Below, piece after piece: positions 1 to 8,210 of a DNA stretch of 12,855 bases (the stretch's first letter is position 1; each line of letters opens with the position of its first letter). Made by a program: the position numbers and the translations under genes. The notes below the pieces were generated by a model. It was not told the origin of the DNA. It did not search any database and worked only from the letters and a program-made list of their open reading frames with translations. This DNA comes from an uncultured Lachnospiraceae bacterium (GTDB lineage Bacteria; Bacillota_A; Clostridia; Lachnospirales; Lachnospiraceae): positions 1-12,855 of the forward strand of contig CANOBT010000150.1 of NCBI GenBank assembly GCA_947564305.1, given 5' to 3'.

Positions 1-1
1 C

Positions 2-215
2 ATTGACCTTAATACATTTGCTGTAATCCGACTTTCGTTATAACAATAATAATAACAATAATGGCAGCAGTAATAACAATAACGGCAACACCAACAATAA
101 CGGCAGCACCAATGGCAATAATAACACATCGCAGCCAAGCCAAACCACTCAGCCGGAACAGACTATTCCCCAACCAACGCAGCCAGGCCAGACTACTCAG
201 CCATCAACAGAGTAG
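2..215 (+). pseudogene. 3' end of a gene with Asn-rich low-complexity tail, frame apparently disrupted
   Basis: Only the 3' end is in the window, and the protein family is not recognised. Bases 27-215 read, in one frame, as a tail that starts with a run of Asn, continues as Asn/Gly/Ser/Thr, then becomes Gln/Pro/Thr-rich and ends QPSTE at TAG 213-215. Such tails are common on secreted or wall-associated proteins of Gram-positives (inference). That frame is closed upstream by TAA at 24-26. The neighbouring frame reads IDLNTFAVIRLSL and stops at TAA 41-43. Dropping one base near 38 joins the two into one sensible protein (…VIRLS then YNNNN…). The gene may be frameshifted, the assembly may have an error, or the true protein may end at 43. 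The terminator right after 215 favours 215 as the original gene end. Confidence 0.45.
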
Positions 216-250
216 AAAAAAGAGAGTCCGCAAAAAGGACTCTCTTTTAT
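215..250. terminator. Bidirectional rho-independent terminator
   Basis: AGAGAGTCC (221-229) pairs perfectly over 9 bp with GGACTCTCT (237-245) around a 7-base loop. TTTT follows on the plus strand. A run of A before the stem gives a U-run for leftward transcripts. It lies between the tail of the rightward gene ending at 215 and the leftward glucokinase ending at 311, so it can stop both. Confidence 0.9.
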
Positions 251-310
251 GTAACATGTTATGCATAATTTCATCAGCTATCACCTTTAATCATATACTT
301 CAGATGTTGT

Positions 311-1246
311 TTACTGATCTAATACCATCTTTGCCGCACCGCAGATTCCGGCATCATTTCCCAGAGTTGCAAGTGTAAATCTAGTTTTCTTATTGGAGAA
401 AAAAGCTTTTTCCCGATAAGGCTTCTCAATAAATGAAAGCAAGATTTCTCCTGCCTTGGACACTCCGCCGCCGATTACAAATACAGCCGGGTCTGCAATG
501 ACCGCCAGATTCACCAGACCGCTGGCCAGATATTTTCCGAATTCCTCCGCGATTTCGACTGCCACCTGGTCTCCTTCCTTTACGGAATCAAACACATCCT
601 TGGCTGTCACCGTCTCTTTATGAAGCGCTGTCTTCCTGCTTTCCGTCTCTAATTTCTTCTTTGCCAGACGCACAATTCCTGTAGCGGATGCATACTGCTC
701 AAGACATCCATGATTTCCGCAGCCACAGGTATCCGGCTCATCATAATTTACACAAATATGTCCGACTTCCCCTCCTGCGCCATGTTCTCCGGTAATCACT
801 TTCCCATTGACAATTACGCCGCCGCCAACACCGGTTCCCAATGTGATCATCACCATGTTCTTCTCGCCGCTGCCGCCGCCCTTCCACATCTCGCCAAGAG
901 CTGCCACATTTGCATCATTGCCGATTACAGACGGGATTCCGACCAACTCCTCCAGTTCCCGTTTTACTTCTTTATATGTCCATCCAAGATTGGCGCTGCC
1001 ATTGACTACACCCTCCTCCGTCACGGGCGCCGGTACTCCGACTCCCACTCCGACGATATCCTCTTTAAAAATCCCTCTCTCTTCTGTCTTCGCAAGGATA
1101 GAGGCTGCAATGTCCGGTAAAATTGCCTGGCCCTCATTTTCTGTCTTTGTTATGATCTCCCACTTATCCAGAATCTCACCGGTTTCATCAAGCAATCCCA
1201 TCTTTACTGTTGTTCCGCCAATATCTACTCCATAACAATACTTCAT
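311..1246 (-). CDS. glcK: ROK-family glucokinase
   Basis: A cytoplasmic sugar kinase of the ROK family that most likely phosphorylates glucose to glucose 6-phosphate with ATP. The 311-residue length is typical. Residues 8-15 (DIGGTTVK) form the N-terminal phosphate-binding motif. GND at 109-111 supplies the catalytic Asp111. GEHGAGGEVGH at 153-163, with CGCGNHGCLE at 174-183, is the ROK signature, and His163, Cys174, Cys176 and Cys181 are the expected zinc ligands. The start ATG has a purine-rich site (GGAAGAG and AAGG) just upstream. It is the last gene of the leftward ftsH-uvrC-hprK block, 114 bases after hprK, and ends before the terminator at 221-245. Its place beside hprK fits a carbon-metabolism role. 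The ROK fold also includes other hexose kinases and repressors, but there is no N-terminal DNA-binding domain here, so a kinase is clear and glucose is the likely substrate. Confidence 0.92.
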   Translation of the reverse strand: MKYCYGVDIGGTTVKMGLLDETGEILDKWEIITKTENEGQAILPDIAASILAKTEERGIFKEDIVGVGVGVPAPVTEEGVVNGSANLGWTYKEVKRELEELVGIPSVIGNDANVAALGEMWKGGGSGEKNMVMITLGTGVGGGVIVNGKVITGEHGAGGEVGHICVNYDEPDTCGCGNHGCLEQYASATGIVRLAKKKLETESRKTALHKETVTAKDVFDSVKEGDQVAVEIAEEFGKYLASGLVNLAVIADPAVFVIGGGVSKAGEILLSFIEKPYREKAFFSNKKTRFTLATLGNDAGICGAAKMVLDQ

Positions 1247-1360
1247 AACCTTACTCTTCCCGTCCTTTCTATCGTATTGATTGATGACTGTCCACTGTAC
1301 AGACGGTCTTCACAAGTCTGGCTTACCGCTGTTCATTGAGCGTCTGAGCAATTCTGAAAA

Positions 1361-2302
1361 TTACTCATCAGAATTTCCCTTTTTTACAAGATTTTCCTGA
1401 ACACGCTTATACAGTTCCTGTGCTGCGTTATACCCCATCTTCTTCTGTCTGTGATTCACCGCCGCAGACTCCATAATGATTGGCAGATTCCGTCCCGGGC
1501 GTATTGGGATGCTGTGGCAAACCACTTTATTCCCCAGGAATTCCGTATAACTCTCTTCCAGTCCCAGACGGTCATATTCTTTATCCCTGTCCCAGTCCTC
1601 CAATGTAATTACAAGATCAATGTTCTGTGTCTCCCGCACACACTGAACACCAAACATGGATTTTACATCTACAATACCTATTCCCCGTAATTCTATAAAA
1701 TGACGGGTAATATCCGGTGCTGAACCAACCAAAGTCTCATCACTGACTTTGCGAATCTCGACCACATCATCTGTCACGAGACGATGGCCTCTCTTAATCA
1801 GTTCCAATGCTGCTTCACTCTTTCCAATCCCGCTCTCTCCCATGATCAGAACGCCAACACCATATACATCCACCAGAACACCATGAATTGTAATACACGG
1901 TGCAAGTTTCACGTTCATCCATCGGATCAGCTCTCCCATGAATGCGCTGGTCTGCTTCGCAGTCTGTAAGATTGGGATGTCCCTCTTTCGGGCTAACTCC
2001 AGAAGTTCTGGCTCCGGCTCCAGATTCCGGCTGAATACAATACATGGCACCTTGCGTGACAACAGTTCATCATAAATCTGCGCCTTCCGGTCCTCTTCGA
2101 GTGTTTGCAGATATGTGTATTCTACATATCCCAAAATCTGTACTCTGTCATAAGCAAAATGGTCAAAAAAACCAGTAAGCTGTAACGCTGGCCTGTTCAC
2201 TTCCGGAACATTGATCCGCTTATCAGAAAGGCTCACCGAAGGAGTCAGACTTTTTAGTCCCATCTTCTCTGCCAATTCACTTATCTTCACGCCTTGTCTC
2301 AT
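1361..2302 (-). CDS. hprK: HPr kinase/phosphorylase
   Basis: A bifunctional enzyme that phosphorylates Ser46 of the phosphotransferase protein HPr, using ATP or pyrophosphate, and reverses the reaction when phosphate is high. It sets carbon catabolite repression through CcpA in Firmicutes (known for the family). The 313 residues match the usual length. Residues 1-130 form the family's N-terminal domain. IHG at 139-141 precedes the Walker A loop GESGIGKS (155-162). An Asp pair follows at 178-179, and the C-terminal HPrK signature ELRGIGIVDVKSMFG lies at 204-218. The ATG is preceded by AAAGGAAAAGG on the minus strand. It lies 120 bases after uvrC with no clear terminator between, so read-through is possible, and a separate promoter candidate lies at 2414-2442. 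The glucokinase follows. Confidence 0.97.
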   Translation of the reverse strand: MRQGVKISELAEKMGLKSLTPSVSLSDKRINVPEVNRPALQLTGFFDHFAYDRVQILGYVEYTYLQTLEEDRKAQIYDELLSRKVPCIVFSRNLEPEPELLELARKRDIPILQTAKQTSAFMGELIRWMNVKLAPCITIHGVLVDVYGVGVLIMGESGIGKSEAALELIKRGHRLVTDDVVEIRKVSDETLVGSAPDITRHFIELRGIGIVDVKSMFGVQCVRETQNIDLVITLEDWDRDKEYDRLGLEESYTEFLGNKVVCHSIPIRPGRNLPIIMESAAVNHRQKKMGYNAAQELYKRVQENLVKKGNSDE

Positions 2303-2413
2303 CTTTCCTTTTCCTTTCGTAACTATTGATGACGAGATGCTTTTTTACGCATCCCCATTTTTAAAGAACCTTATGTTCTCTATCACATATTCCTCATATG
2401 CTGCGCTTATAAT

Positions 2414-2442
2414 AGTATAGCATTAATGAAAGAATTTGTATA
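2414..2442 (-). promoter_or_regulatory. Candidate sigma-A promoter for hprK
   Basis: On the minus strand TATACA (2442-2437) and TATACT (2419-2414) are 17 bases apart, matching TTGACA/TATAAT at 4 and 5 of 6 positions. It sits across the uvrC stop codon, about 110 bases upstream of the hprK start. AT-rich DNA gives such matches by chance, so this is only a candidate. Confidence 0.35.
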
Positions 2443-4273
2443 CGGATTCAGCCGCTTTTTCATTCATTTCCGGAATCTTTGCCAGTTCCTCGGCTGTTGC
2501 TGCCTTAATTTCATCCAGACCGGAAAATTCCCGCATCAAAGCCTTTCTTCTGGCGGGACCAATTCCTGGTATATCATCCAATATAGAATGTACCTGCCCC
2601 TTTCCACGGAGCTGTTTATGATATTCAATGGCAAAACGATGTGCCTCATCCTGAATTCGTGTCACCAGCATAAATGCCTGGGAAGAGCGGTCAATCTCAA
2701 TCTCCTGATTCTGATAGTAAAGTCCTCTTGTCCTGTGATGGTCGTCCTTTACCATACCACATACCGGAATATCCAGATTTAATGCATCTAAAACCTGCAG
2801 AGCTACATTCACCTGCCCCTTGCCTCCATCCATTAGAATTAAATCTGGAAATGCGGTAAAACCTCCCATCTCCCTATTCTCTTCCCGTTCTCTAAGACCA
2901 TGGGTAAAACGCCTGGTCAGCACTTCCCGCATACTCCCGTAATCATCTGCCCCCTGAATCCCTTTAATCTTAAACTTACGATAGTCGTTTCGTTTCGGCT
3001 TTCCACGTTCATAGACAACCATGGAGCCTACTGACTCGAATCCATTGGTATTGGAAATATCATATGCCTCCATCCTGGAAAGTCCAGAAAGCCCTAACAA
3101 TGCGGCAATCTCCTTTACCGCACCGATGGTACGTCCCTCTTCCCTCTTCAGGCGCTCTTTATCCTTTGTCAAAACCAACCGCGCATTGTTGGCTGCCAGT
3201 TCTACCAACTTTTCCTTTGTTCCCTTCTTCGGAACCCGCAGCACCACTTTACCGCCTCTTCTGGCGGTCAGCCATTCTTCAATCAGCTGTCTGTCCTCCG
3301 GTTCTTCCGGAAGCATCAGTTCTCCTGGTATGAAAGGAGTTCCCCCGTAATACTGCTTGATAAAACTATCTAAAATACTGCCGATTGACTCGTCTTTCGT
3401 AATCCGCAGATAAAAGTGATCCCGTCCGATCAGCCTGCCGCCGCGGATAAAAAACACCTGTACTACTGCATCCTCTTGTTCCGTTGCCGCAGCAAGAATG
3501 TCTCGATCCTCTCCGCCGGTATCTGTAATCTTCTGCTTTTGAGCAACCTTTTTTACACTGTCCAAAAGTTCCCGGTACTCAATCGCTTTCTCAAACTCCA
3601 ATGCGTCGGATGCCTCCTGCATCTTTTCCTTCAGCTCTGACAAAATATCTTCATAATGCCCGCCCAGAAACCGCAGGACCTGAGAGACAGATTTTCTATA
3701 CTCCTCCTGGGAAATACAGCCCTGACAGGGCGCATCACACTGTTTAATATGGTAATTCAGACATGCCCGTTCCTTTCCGATATCTTTCGGAAGGTTTCGA
3801 TTACAGCTTCTCAAATGATACAGCTTATGAAGCAGCTCAATAGTGTCGCGTACCGCCTGGCCGCTCGTATAGGGGCCGAAATATTTCGCCTTATCCTTCA
3901 ACATGTTCCGGGCAAGCATCACTCTTGGAAAAGGCTCATTCACGGTAACCTTGATAAATGGATAGGCTTTATCATCCATCAACATAGTATTATATTTCGG
4001 CCGGTGTTCTTTGATGAGGTTACATTCCAACACCAGGGCCTCCAGCTCGGAATCTGTCACAATATACTCAAACCGGCGGATATGTGTCACCATCTGTTCT
4101 ATCTTGATTCCTTTATTTCTGCTCGTCTGAAAATACTGCCGAACCCGGTTTTTAAGACTGATAGCCTTCCCCACATAGATGATATGGTCTTTTTCGTCAT
4201 GCATTAGGTAAACTCCCGGTCTTCCCGGGAGTTTCTTCAATTCTTCCTCTATATCAAAATTATTCTCTTCCAT
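2423..4273 (-). CDS. uvrC: Excinuclease ABC subunit C
   Basis: The nuclease of UvrABC nucleotide-excision repair, which cuts on both sides of a DNA lesion. With this start it has 616 residues, a normal size. Domains in order are: GIY-YIG nuclease (about 17-96, with GVYLM and YVGKA), a Cys region (C157, C171, C179, C183, matching the spacing of the known iron-sulfur ligands), the UVR motif that meets UvrB (about 207-242), the RNase H-like nuclease with Asp405, Asp482 and His545, and tandem helix-hairpin-helix (564-616). In-frame ATGs also exist at 4303 and 4288. I chose 4273 because family members begin close to the [16 protein letters not shown] block and because GGCGG lies about 8 bases upstream; the two longer starts have no ribosome site. 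It overlaps the ftsH stop by 14 bases, suggesting translational coupling. Confidence 0.96.
   Translation of the reverse strand: MEENNFDIEEELKKLPGRPGVYLMHDEKDHIIYVGKAISLKNRVRQYFQTSRNKGIKIEQMVTHIRRFEYIVTDSELEALVLECNLIKEHRPKYNTMLMDDKAYPFIKVTVNEPFPRVMLARNMLKDKAKYFGPYTSGQAVRDTIELLHKLYHLRSCNRNLPKDIGKERACLNYHIKQCDAPCQGCISQEEYRKSVSQVLRFLGGHYEDILSELKEKMQEASDALEFEKAIEYRELLDSVKKVAQKQKITDTGGEDRDILAAATEQEDAVVQVFFIRGGRLIGRDHFYLRITKDESIGSILDSFIKQYYGGTPFIPGELMLPEEPEDRQLIEEWLTARRGGKVVLRVPKKGTKEKLVELAANNARLVLTKDKERLKREEGRTIGAVKEIAALLGLSGLSRMEAYDISNTNGFESVGSMVVYERGKPKRNDYRKFKIKGIQGADDYGSMREVLTRRFTHGLREREENREMGGFTAFPDLILMDGGKGQVNVALQVLDALNLDIPVCGMVKDDHHRTRGLYYQNQEIEIDRSSQAFMLVTRIQDEAHRFAIEYHKQLRGKGQVHSILDDIPGIGPARRKALMREFSGLDEIKAATAEELAKIPEMNEKAAESVYKFFH
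4210..4234 (-). other. Perfect 10-bp hairpin inside the start of uvrC
   Basis: AAACTCCCGG (4210-4219) and CCGGGAGTTT (4225-4234) are exact complements around a 5-base loop. In the mRNA this lies about 40 bases after the uvrC start and just past the ftsH stop. There is no U-run, so it is not a terminator. It encodes KLPGRPGVY, a conserved stretch, so the repeat may be coincidental. Confidence 0.5.
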
Positions 4274-6392
4274 CGTTTTGACCGCCATCGTTTTTTGGTT
4301 CATCGGGATCTAATATATGCCCTATACCCAGTTCCGGCTTCGCTGCAGGCTCAATATCCTTCTTCTCAATACCAGCTACCGGTTTCATTGCAATCCGATT
4401 CTCCTTCTTTTCCTTGCCTTCTTCGCCTTCCTCCGGCTCAGGTAAGCCCTTGACCTCTCGGAAAATCTTCATGAATTCTTTTCCGGTAATGGTCTCTTTT
4501 TCAATCAAGAATTCTGCAATCTTATCCAAAACCTCTCTGTTTTCCTGCAGCAGACGTTTCGCCTCTGCATATGCATTTTTCAGCATCAGCATCACTTCCG
4601 CGTCAATCTCAGCCGCAGTTGCATCGCCGCAGTTCATCACTGCACGGCCATCCAGATAACGGTGCTGTACGGATTCCAGGCCGATAAGACCGAATTTTTC
4701 AGACATACCATATTGGGTAATCATCTCTCTTGCAATCTTCGTGGCTTTCTCGATATCATTGGAAGCACCCGTAGTCACAGTCTCAAATACAATCTCCTCC
4801 GCTGCACGCCCTGCCAGCATTCCAACCAACATTGCTTCCAGCTCTTTCTTCGTATTGAGGAACTTTTCTTCCTCCGGCGTCTGCATGACGTAGCCAAGTG
4901 CTCCCATAGTCCTGGGAACAATCGTAATCTTTTGTACTGGTTCCGCATCTTTTTGCAATGCACTCACCAGCGCGTGTCCCACCTCATGGTAGGAGACAAT
5001 TCGGCGCTCCTCTTCGCTCATGATACGGTCTTTTTTCTCTTTTCCGACCAGTACCACCTCGACTGCGTCAAATAAATCCCTTTGGCTCACTACCTGTCTT
5101 CCGTCCTTCACGGCGTTGATGGCTGCCTCGTTGATCATATTTGCCAGATCAGAACCTACTGCACCGGAAGTTGCCAGAGCTATAGCCTCCAGATCCACGG
5201 TCTCATCCATCTTCACATCTTTAGAATGTACTTTCAATGTGTCCACACGGCCTTTTAAATCCGGCTTATCTACAATAATTCTCCTGTCAAACCTTCCCGG
5301 TCGAAGAAGTGCCGGATCCAGAACCTCCGGCCGGTTCGTAGCTGCCAAAAGCAAAAGCCCTTTATTCGTGTCAAATCCATCCATCTCCGCCAATAACTGG
5401 TTCAATGTCTGCTCCCGTTCGTCATTTCCCCCGCCCATGGCAGTATCACGGCTTTTCCCGATGGCATCAATCTCATCAATAAAAACAATACAAGGAGCCA
5501 TCTGCCATGCCTGCTTGAACAGGTCACGTACACGAGATGCACCTACGCCCACATACATTTCCACAAATGCAGAACCAGACAGAGAGAAAAACGGAACTTT
5601 TGCCTCTCCTGCCACCGCCTTGGCTAACAATGTCTTACCTGTTCCCGGAGGGCCCACCAACAAGGCTCCCTTAGGCAGCTTCGCGCCAATCCCTGTATAT
5701 TTTCCCGGATTGTGCAGGAAATCCACAACCTCCTGCAAAGATTCCTTGGCCTCGTCCTGACCTGCCACATCCTGAAATGTCACTCCGGTTTCCTTTTCCA
5801 CATACACTTTGGCATTGCTCTTGCCAATTCCCATCATGCCGCCGCCCTTGGTCATGTTGCGCATCACAAGGCTGAATACGACTCCCAACAGCACCAGAGG
5901 AAGTATCACCGTGATGAAAATCTCCATCATCATCACAGACGCCGTATCCGGGATTGCCTGACTGTATTTTACCCCGGCCTTATACAGCCGCTCTGAAAGA
6001 GTATCATCCTCTACAGCACCGGTAAAATAATCCGGCGCACGCTCCTGGTCCCCGTCCTGGCTTCCGCTCCCATCAAACTGGCCCAGCAGCTGATCCCTCA
6101 TATCCTGGATCTCATTTTCCATAGAATCCGCGGAATCCAACTTTCCTTCTTTCAGGGCATCTTCTTTCAAGGTAATGTAAATACGGGAAGACTCGATTGT
6201 AACCTCCTCCACCTGATGTTCATCCACCATTTTTAAAAATTTATCATAACTTATTTCTTCCGGATCTTTGTCCTGCATCATTGCATAAAGCCCCATCACA
6301 ATAAAAAGAGCCAGCAGCGTTGTGAAAAGAATCACTCCCCACCCCTGCCGGTTATTTCTGGGATTATTTTTATTATTATTGTTATTTTCCAT
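4260..6392 (-). CDS. ftsH: ATP-dependent zinc metalloprotease FtsH
   Basis: A membrane-bound AAA+ protease that removes damaged or regulatory membrane and cytosolic proteins. Of 710 residues, the first 17 are Asn-rich. Membrane segments lie at about 18-39 and 156-177, with an extracytoplasmic loop between them. The AAA+ domain has Walker A GPPGTGKT (247-254), Walker B IVFIDEID (302-309) and the arginine region RPGRFDRR (364-371). The protease site is HEVGH (469-473), with a later acidic ligand expected near the [11 protein letters not shown] segment. The pore motif reads MYVGVG, with Tyr280 where E. coli has Phe. The loop between the membrane segments is longer than in E. coli, with a Gly/Ser/Asp/Gln stretch near 105-120. 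The C-terminus is charged and Pro/Glu-rich and ends in two five-residue repeats ([10 protein letters not shown]). TAGGAGGAGC lies just before the ATG. It is first in the leftward block and overlaps uvrC. Confidence 0.97.
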   Translation of the reverse strand: MENNNNNKNNPRNNRQGWGVILFTTLLALFIVMGLYAMMQDKDPEEISYDKFLKMVDEHQVEEVTIESSRIYITLKEDALKEGKLDSADSMENEIQDMRDQLLGQFDGSGSQDGDQERAPDYFTGAVEDDTLSERLYKAGVKYSQAIPDTASVMMMEIFITVILPLVLLGVVFSLVMRNMTKGGGMMGIGKSNAKVYVEKETGVTFQDVAGQDEAKESLQEVVDFLHNPGKYTGIGAKLPKGALLVGPPGTGKTLLAKAVAGEAKVPFFSLSGSAFVEMYVGVGASRVRDLFKQAWQMAPCIVFIDEIDAIGKSRDTAMGGGNDEREQTLNQLLAEMDGFDTNKGLLLLAATNRPEVLDPALLRPGRFDRRIIVDKPDLKGRVDTLKVHSKDVKMDETVDLEAIALATSGAVGSDLANMINEAAINAVKDGRQVVSQRDLFDAVEVVLVGKEKKDRIMSEEERRIVSYHEVGHALVSALQKDAEPVQKITIVPRTMGALGYVMQTPEEEKFLNTKKELEAMLVGMLAGRAAEEIVFETVTTGASNDIEKATKIAREMITQYGMSEKFGLIGLESVQHRYLDGRAVMNCGDATAAEIDAEVMLMLKNAYAEAKRLLQENREVLDKIAEFLIEKETITGKEFMKIFREVKGLPEPEEGEEGKEKKENRIAMKPVAGIEKKDIEPAAKPELGIGHILDPDEPKNDGGQNDGRE

Positions 6393-6417
6393 CCTGCTCC
6401 TCCTAGTAGAATATGTA

Positions 6418-6489
6418 ACGCCCCCTCACCAGAGGCTCGGCGGCAGGGCGTCGGAAGGCATTTTAAGAAATGCTGCGCATTTGCCTTCC
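6418..6489 (-). promoter_or_regulatory. Structured 5' leader of ftsH
   Basis: Between the ftsH promoter and its ribosome site lie two inverted repeats. GGAAGGCA (6453-6460) pairs with TGCCTTCC (6482-6489), and a competing inner hairpin AAATGC/GCATTT occupies 6468-6482. ACGCCC (6418-6423) pairs with GGGCGT (6446-6451), enclosing CCTC/GAGG. There is no U-run, so a terminator is unlikely. The sequence is not the CIRCE heat-shock operator. Function unknown. Confidence 0.5.
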
Positions 6490-6514
6490 TCCTAAACTCC
6501 ACTGACACCCTTCT

Positions 6515-6543
6515 ATTATAAGTACAGGTTTCGCATAAATCAA
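6515..6543 (-). promoter_or_regulatory. ftsH promoter
   Basis: On the minus strand TTGATT (6543-6538) and TATAAT (6520-6515) are 17 bases apart, a near-consensus sigma-A promoter. The start would fall near 6508, giving a leader of about 115 bases before the ftsH ATG. Confidence 0.8.
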
Positions 6544-6562
6544 CTAAAAGATTATGAAAATA

Positions 6563-6592
6563 TTGTAAAAACATGGTGTTTTATTGTATACT
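6563..6592 (+). promoter_or_regulatory. Promoter of the DUF1846 gene
   Basis: TTGTAA (6563-6568) and TATACT (6587-6592) are 18 bases apart. Transcription would start near 6600, about 28 bases before the ATG at 6628, which has a GAGGG ribosome site. It points away from the ftsH promoter in the same gap. Confidence 0.7.
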
Positions 6593-6627
6593 AGACGTGT
6601 AAAAAATATCAACCGAGGGAAAATACT

Positions 6628-8082
6628 ATGACAACAGGATTTGACAACGAAAAATATTTACGCATGCAGTCTGAGCATATCCGTCAGCGCATTGAACAAT
6701 TTGACCACAAACTTTATCTGGAATTTGGAGGCAAACTATTCGACGATTATCACGCATCCCGTGTACTTCCGGGTTTTGCCCCGGATTCCAAGCTGCTTAT
6801 GCTCAAGCAGTTGAGTTCTCAGGCAGAACTGATCATAGCCATCAGTGCAAAAGACATTGAAAAAAATAAAATCCGCGGCGACCTGATGATTACCTACGAC
6901 TCCGACGTACTGCGGCTGATGAACTCTTTCCGGGAGAACGGGCTTTATGTGGGCAGTGTTGTGATTACACAGTATTCCGGCCAGGACAGCGCACTTCTCT
7001 TTCGTAAGCGGCTGGAAAATCTGGGAATCCGGGTGTACCTGCACTACCATATCCCAGGTTATCCGTCCAACATTCCGCTGATCGTCAGCGAAGAAGGATA
7101 TGGCAAAAACGAGTATATTGAGACTTCCAGACCCCTTGTCATCATCACAGCGCCGGGACCGGGAAGCGGAAAAATGGCCACCTGCCTTTCACAGTTATAT
7201 CATGAGCACAAACGTGGAATTCATGCAGGATATGCAAAGTTTGAAACATTTCCCATATGGAACATTCCATTAAAGCATCCTGTAAACCTTGCTTATGAGG
7301 CAGCCACGGCCGACTTGAATGACGTCAACATGATTGATCCTTTCCATCTAGAAGCCTATGGGGAAACCACCGTAAATTATAACCGGGATGTTGAAATTTT
7401 CCCGGTGCTGAATACGATTTTTGAAAAAATATACGGAAAAAGTCCTTACAAATCTCCTACTGACATGGGCGTCAATATGGCAGGCAACTGTATCTGCGAT
7501 GATGAAGTCTGCCGGGAAGCTTCCTGTCAGGAAATTATCCGGCGCTATTACGCCTCTTTAAATTCCTTATTTAAAGGGAACTGCCCGGAAGAGGAGGTTG
7601 GGAAACTGGAGCTTCTGATGAACCAGGCCGGTATCACGACCGAAGACCGAAAAGTCATTGCCCCAGCCATGAAGTGTGCGAAAGACACCGGGTCCCCCGC
7701 AGCTGCGATGGAACTGCCGGACGGTCAGATTGTCACGGGAAAGACAAGCAGTCTTTTGGGCGCTTCCGCGGCGTTACTGTTAAATGCACTGAAGGAACTT
7801 GCCGGACAGCCCCACGGTCTGCATATCATTTCCCCTGAATCCATTGAACCGATTCAAAAACTAAAGGTAGATTACCTGAAAAGCAAGAATCCGCGGCTTC
7901 ATACGGATGAAGTCCTGATCGCACTTTCCGCCAGTGCGTCTGCAAGCGCAGACGCAAGGCTTGCGCTAGAACAATTGCCTAAGCTGGAAGGCTGCCAGGC
8001 TCATACATCTGTCATGCTGTCGGATGTGGATCTGAAAATATTTAAGAAGCTGGGAGTGCAGGTCACCTGTGAGGCGGTGTAG
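6628..8082 (+). CDS. DUF1846 family protein, function unknown
   Basis: A 484-residue protein whose whole length I recognise as the DUF1846 family, soluble proteins of about 490-500 residues common in Firmicutes and without an assigned function. There is no signal peptide or membrane segment. Residues 175-183 read APGPGSGKM, a glycine-rich loop resembling a Walker A motif (GxxxxGK) but with Met where Ser or Thr is usual, so nucleotide binding is only suggested. A second conserved-looking block, TDMGVNMAGNC (278-288), leads into four cysteines at 288, 290, 295 and 300 (CxC-x4-C-x4-C) that could bind a metal. Near 438-446 there is a short Ala/Ser repeat. It has its own promoter, is divergent from ftsH, and is followed by pyrG after 128 bases with no clear terminator, so some read-through into pyrG is possible. 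No function can be assigned from context. Confidence 0.88.
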   Translation: MTTGFDNEKYLRMQSEHIRQRIEQFDHKLYLEFGGKLFDDYHASRVLPGFAPDSKLLMLKQLSSQAELIIAISAKDIEKNKIRGDLMITYDSDVLRLMNSFRENGLYVGSVVITQYSGQDSALLFRKRLENLGIRVYLHYHIPGYPSNIPLIVSEEGYGKNEYIETSRPLVIITAPGPGSGKMATCLSQLYHEHKRGIHAGYAKFETFPIWNIPLKHPVNLAYEAATADLNDVNMIDPFHLEAYGETTVNYNRDVEIFPVLNTIFEKIYGKSPYKSPTDMGVNMAGNCICDDEVCREASCQEIIRRYYASLNSLFKGNCPEEEVGKLELLMNQAGITTEDRKVIAPAMKCAKDTGSPAAAMELPDGQIVTGKTSSLLGASAALLLNALKELAGQPHGLHIISPESIEPIQKLKVDYLKSKNPRLHTDEVLIALSASASASADARLALEQLPKLEGCQAHTSVMLSDVDLKIFKKLGVQVTCEAV

Positions 8083-8097
8083 ATATCCAGAAAAAAA

Positions 8098-8210
8098 CTG
8101 TATTTTTCCTGCGGAAAGGTTTATAATACGATTTGGGCTATCGAGCCGGTCACCATGTACACACAAAATATGAAGTACATAAATTGTATGACAACTATGA
8201 GGAGGGTGTT
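8098..8210 (+). promoter_or_regulatory. pyrG promoter and GGGC-start leader
   Basis: TATAAT at 8122-8127 has only a weak -35 (CTGTAT, 8098-8103, 18 bases away). Eight bases downstream the sequence is GGGCT (8135-8139), so the transcript should start GGGC, as in B. subtilis-type pyrG leaders where low CTP causes repeated G addition. The 76-base leader has a small 5' hairpin GGCT/AGCC (8136-8147) and ATGTAC/GTACAT (8155-8160, 8175-8180). It shows no hairpin with a U-run. GAGGAGGG lies before the ATG. Confidence 0.6.

Noticed and set aside
61..378. Open frame of 105 codons starting in the Asn-rich repeat
   Set aside because: It is the shifted reading of the AAT/AAC repeat (Ile/Thr/Ala runs) and then crosses the terminator and the antisense of the glucokinase end.
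1268..1312. Imperfect dyad GACTGTC/GACGGTC between hprK and glucokinase
   Set aside because: Short stem with a wobble pair, no U-run and no promoter-like context; too weak to annotate.
2336..2379. Two small hairpins between uvrC and hprK as a possible terminator
   Set aside because: The stems are only 5 bp (GATGC/GCATC and AGAAC/GTTCT) and on the minus strand neither is followed by a U-run.
6332..6574. 80-codon minus-strand frame upstream of ftsH
   Set aside because: It overlaps the ftsH promoter, leader and ribosome site, has no family features, and reads through the Asn-rich ftsH start in another frame.
7936..7955. Perfect 8-bp hairpin GCGTCTGC/GCAGACGC in the DUF1846 gene
   Set aside because: It lies inside an Ala/Ser codon repeat in solid coding sequence, which readily creates such symmetry.
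8133..8210. 26-codon upstream extension of pyrG
   Set aside because: Its ATG overlaps the -10/start region and lacks a ribosome site; the ATG at 8211 has a GGAGG site and matches the family N-terminus.
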